DNA of 64,000 nt from Chitinophaga fulva. Lineage in GTDB: Bacteria > Bacteroidota > Bacteroidia > Chitinophagales > Chitinophagaceae. The notes under the pieces are model-generated. The model worked only from the letters and a program-made list of their open reading frames with translations, was not told the DNA's origin and ran no database searches. The stretch covers positions 992,001 through 1,056,000 of the forward strand of contig NZ_JABBGC010000002.1 of assembly GCF_012927205.1 (NCBI RefSeq). The letters run 5' to 3'. Shown here in pieces: positions 62,401 to 64,000 of the stretch (position 1 is its first letter; every line of letters starts with the position of its first letter). The position numbers were made by a program, and so were the translations under genes.

Positions 62401-63390
62401 ATGCAGAAGTCTTCTTTACTCGCACCCGTATGGGCAGGCAGCTTGTTGCTCTTAAGTTTGTTCGCCTGTAAGAAACCCAACACCAATGATCTTTCCAAAC
62501 AAACGAAAACCCAACAGCAGGCATCTACGGAACTGGCGCCATCGCAGGTATGTATCGCGTATTACATCACAGATGGCAGAAACCCCGGATTTAAACTGAA
62601 GGACATGCCCGACAGTGTAGACATGGTGGTGCTTTTCGGGCTGAAGTACTGGTCGCTCCGCGACACTACCCAATTGGCTGCCGGTACCGGCATGATGGCC
62701 AATTTCACATCATACCAGGACCTGTATACGCAAATCAAACAGCTACAGGCGAGAGGTATCAAGGTAATACAGAACATAGATGATGAGCAGAGCTGGCAAA
62801 CCAATACGCCCGGCGGTTTTGCTTCTGCCAACGCTTTTGGGGACACGCTGAAAGCCTTGTTGATAGACAGAATGAAACTGGACGGTATCAGCCTGGATGT
62901 AGAACACTCCGGCGCCAAACCCAGTCCCATACCGCCGTTCCCGGGTTACAACATCACAGGCTACTACAACTGGTATAGCGCCAGCATGGCCGCCAATACA
63001 CCATACCTCGCGGTAATAGGTTCACTCGCCAGGTACTTTGGCGTGGGCACCACACAACAACTGCAAATCGCTTCCGGTGTGGACGTATATGCCTGGGGAC
63101 CTGTTATGAAAAACTATGGCAGCAAATTCAACTATGTGGGATTACAAACCTACAATGCAGACACCAACAGGCTGCGTATTACCATGAAGTACCTGGTAGA
63201 TTCCAAAAAAATAGCGGCCAACAGAATATTGTTTGGCGCTTATGCAGAAGGTGGCTCCAGTCAGAGCAAAGACGTGGTAACCGCCAAATGGATTCCAGTA
63301 CAAGGGAAAAAAGGTGGTATGTTCATCTATACCTACAACTCCAACCTGCCCTATGCAGAGGCAGTGAAACGGGCGCTCAAATCCATTTAA
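62401..63390 (+). CDS. GH18-type endo-beta-N-acetylglucosaminidase-like lipoprotein
   Basis: 329 residues. Lipoprotein signal (GSLLLLSLFACKK). A GH18 TIM-barrel pattern follows: AYYITDGRNPGFKLKDMPDS, VVLFGLKYWSL, IKVIQNIDDEQSW, then the catalytic strand KLDGISLDVEHSG, in which DxE of the DGxDxDxE motif is retained but the first Asp is Ser. YVGLQTYNADTNR is the next expected strand. The size and the DVEH form resemble EndoF/EndoH-like endoglycosidases and SusD-associated GH18 lipoproteins rather than chitinases. It could cleave the chitobiose core of N-glycans; some members are non-catalytic binding proteins. Divergent from the four-gene operon. Confidence 0.82.
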   Translation: MQKSSLLAPVWAGSLLLLSLFACKKPNTNDLSKQTKTQQQASTELAPSQVCIAYYITDGRNPGFKLKDMPDSVDMVVLFGLKYWSLRDTTQLAAGTGMMANFTSYQDLYTQIKQLQARGIKVIQNIDDEQSWQTNTPGGFASANAFGDTLKALLIDRMKLDGISLDVEHSGAKPSPIPPFPGYNITGYYNWYSASMAANTPYLAVIGSLARYFGVGTTQQLQIASGVDVYAWGPVMKNYGSKFNYVGLQTYNADTNRLRITMKYLVDSKKIAANRILFGAYAEGGSSQSKDVVTAKWIPVQGKKGGMFIYTYNSNLPYAEAVKRALKSI

Positions 63391-63479
63391 TTAAAAAGCA
63401 GTTTTGTCGTATTGTTCAGCACCTGTTGCAGCCAATCATAATCCGGCAAAGCCTCCGATCAGAATAAGCATTTTTCGTA

Positions 63480-64000
63480 CTACTGTTCCTGTTGCAATGT
63501 CAACTGCTCCCCTTTTGTGGTGGCAAAGGACAGTAGTACGCCTTTCAGCACCTGTGTTTTTTTACCATTGCGATACAGCGCCACTGCGCCATTCCAGGGA
63601 TTATGTACTTTGCATACCCCTCCCTGTGTGGCCTCCAGCTTCACAAAAGGAATATTCCCCTGCCGCATGGCGGAGGTCACCACAAAGCCTCCCCTGCACA
63701 ATAAGGCATACTGCGCATCCCATGTTTTAGGCCAGGCAGGAAACACATGGATCACATTTTCCTGTCCGGGCCCTGCGGGCACGCTCTGGCACAATGCCAG
63801 CTGCAGCGCCTCTGCGGCTCTTCCCAGCCGTTGCACGTTAGTAGTCTGATAACCTTCACTAAGGTCCATACGATTGGCCAGCACCTCTTCGTTTTTACGG
63901 CGGCGCAACTGGTTAGTCACCAGGTACTGTACCGCTTCCGGTCTTCCCAGCAACGCCCCTGTGGACGGTAGTTTGGAGAGTACATATATGCCCGCCGTAC
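63480..64000 (-). CDS. C-terminal part of a large glycoside hydrolase-like protein (start beyond the window)
   Basis: The minus-strand frame is open from the stop at 63480 to the window edge, at least 173 codons. The visible part is the end of an (alpha/alpha)-type catalytic domain followed by a C-terminal beta domain: NVQRLGRAAEALQLALCQSV, VIHVFPAWPKTWDAQYALLC, RGGFVVTSAMRQGNIPFVKL and GGVCKVHNPWNGAVALYRNG. This resembles the C-terminus of GH95-like enzymes (alpha-L-fucosidase or galactosidase), but only the last domain can be judged. No start can be assigned within the window. The 89 bases between it and the convergent GH18 gene hold nothing evident. Confidence 0.55.
   Translation of the reverse strand, partial: TAGIYVLSKLPSTGALLGRPEAVQYLVTNQLRRRKNEEVLANRMDLSEGYQTTNVQRLGRAAEALQLALCQSVPAGPGQENVIHVFPAWPKTWDAQYALLCRGGFVVTSAMRQGNIPFVKLEATQGGVCKVHNPWNGAVALYRNGKKTQVLKGVLLSFATTKGEQLTLQQEQ

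Overview
The window looks like a chromosomal segment of a Bacteroidota bacterium, most likely a Chitinophagaceae member close to Chitinophaga. The evidence is a SusC/SusD pair, an ECF sigma/FecR/TonB-receptor unit, type IX secretion (T9SS) C-terminal sorting domains, SprB-type repeats, and several TAnnTTTG-like promoter elements without strong Shine-Dalgarno sites. No replication origin, rRNA or CRISPR array is visible. Family names come from recognising motifs by eye; no database search was run.

Layout. (1) 1-4.8 kb, minus strand: ECF sigma factor, FecR anti-sigma and a TonB-dependent receptor cut by the window edge. (2) 5-10.3 kb: gene remnants, a 69-bp tandem repeat, and a 1425-residue secreted protein with an ice-binding-like (DUF3494) head, 14 cysteine-rich repeats and a T9SS tail. 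(3) 10.3-13.3 kb: a DUF3667 membrane protein, a small membrane protein and a Tat-exported Gfo/Idh/MocA oxidoreductase. (4) 13.3-19.9 kb: an AT-rich, decaying island next to tRNA-Lys(TTT). It holds a tyrosine recombinase with an in-frame stop, a frameshifted nucleotidyltransferase-HEPN gene, an XRE regulator, an HNH-type protein, hypothetical genes, a cluster of hairpins and several tRNA-3'-end/terminator-like modules. (5) 20-32.6 kb: a complete-looking sialic acid catabolic operon. A GntR/FCD regulator diverges from SusC, SusD, two sialidases, an N-acetylneuraminate lyase, an alpha/beta hydrolase and a Kelch-mutarotase/sodium-symporter fusion. (6) 32.7-47.2 kb: a small basic protein, a glutaminase-family protein, a polytopic membrane protein, a GH20 hexosaminidase, a pseudouridine synthase, a DUF4132 giant, small unknown proteins and a YceI protein. 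(7) 47.2-62.2 kb, minus strand: a four-gene operon of outer-membrane barrel, SprB-repeat/T9SS protein, a 2191-residue multidomain protein and a cytoplasmic beta-propeller, closed by a perfect terminator. (8) 62.4-64 kb: a GH18-type lipoprotein and the C-terminus of a large glycosidase-like protein.

How the genes work together. Region 5 would release terminal sialic acid outside the cell or in the periplasm, possibly de-O-acetylate it, convert its anomer, import it with sodium and cleave it to ManNAc and pyruvate. The GH20 and GH18 genes suggest wider host-glycan or chitin use. Region 7 is the best candidate for an undescribed system. The 2191-residue protein has a zincin-like HExxH motif mid-chain and a C-terminal PD-(D/E)xK-like signature. 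Its stop codon overlaps the start of a leaderless propeller protein, which is the arrangement expected of a polymorphic toxin and its immunity protein. The SprB/T9SS adhesin and outer-membrane barrel upstream could be its surface-display or delivery partners.
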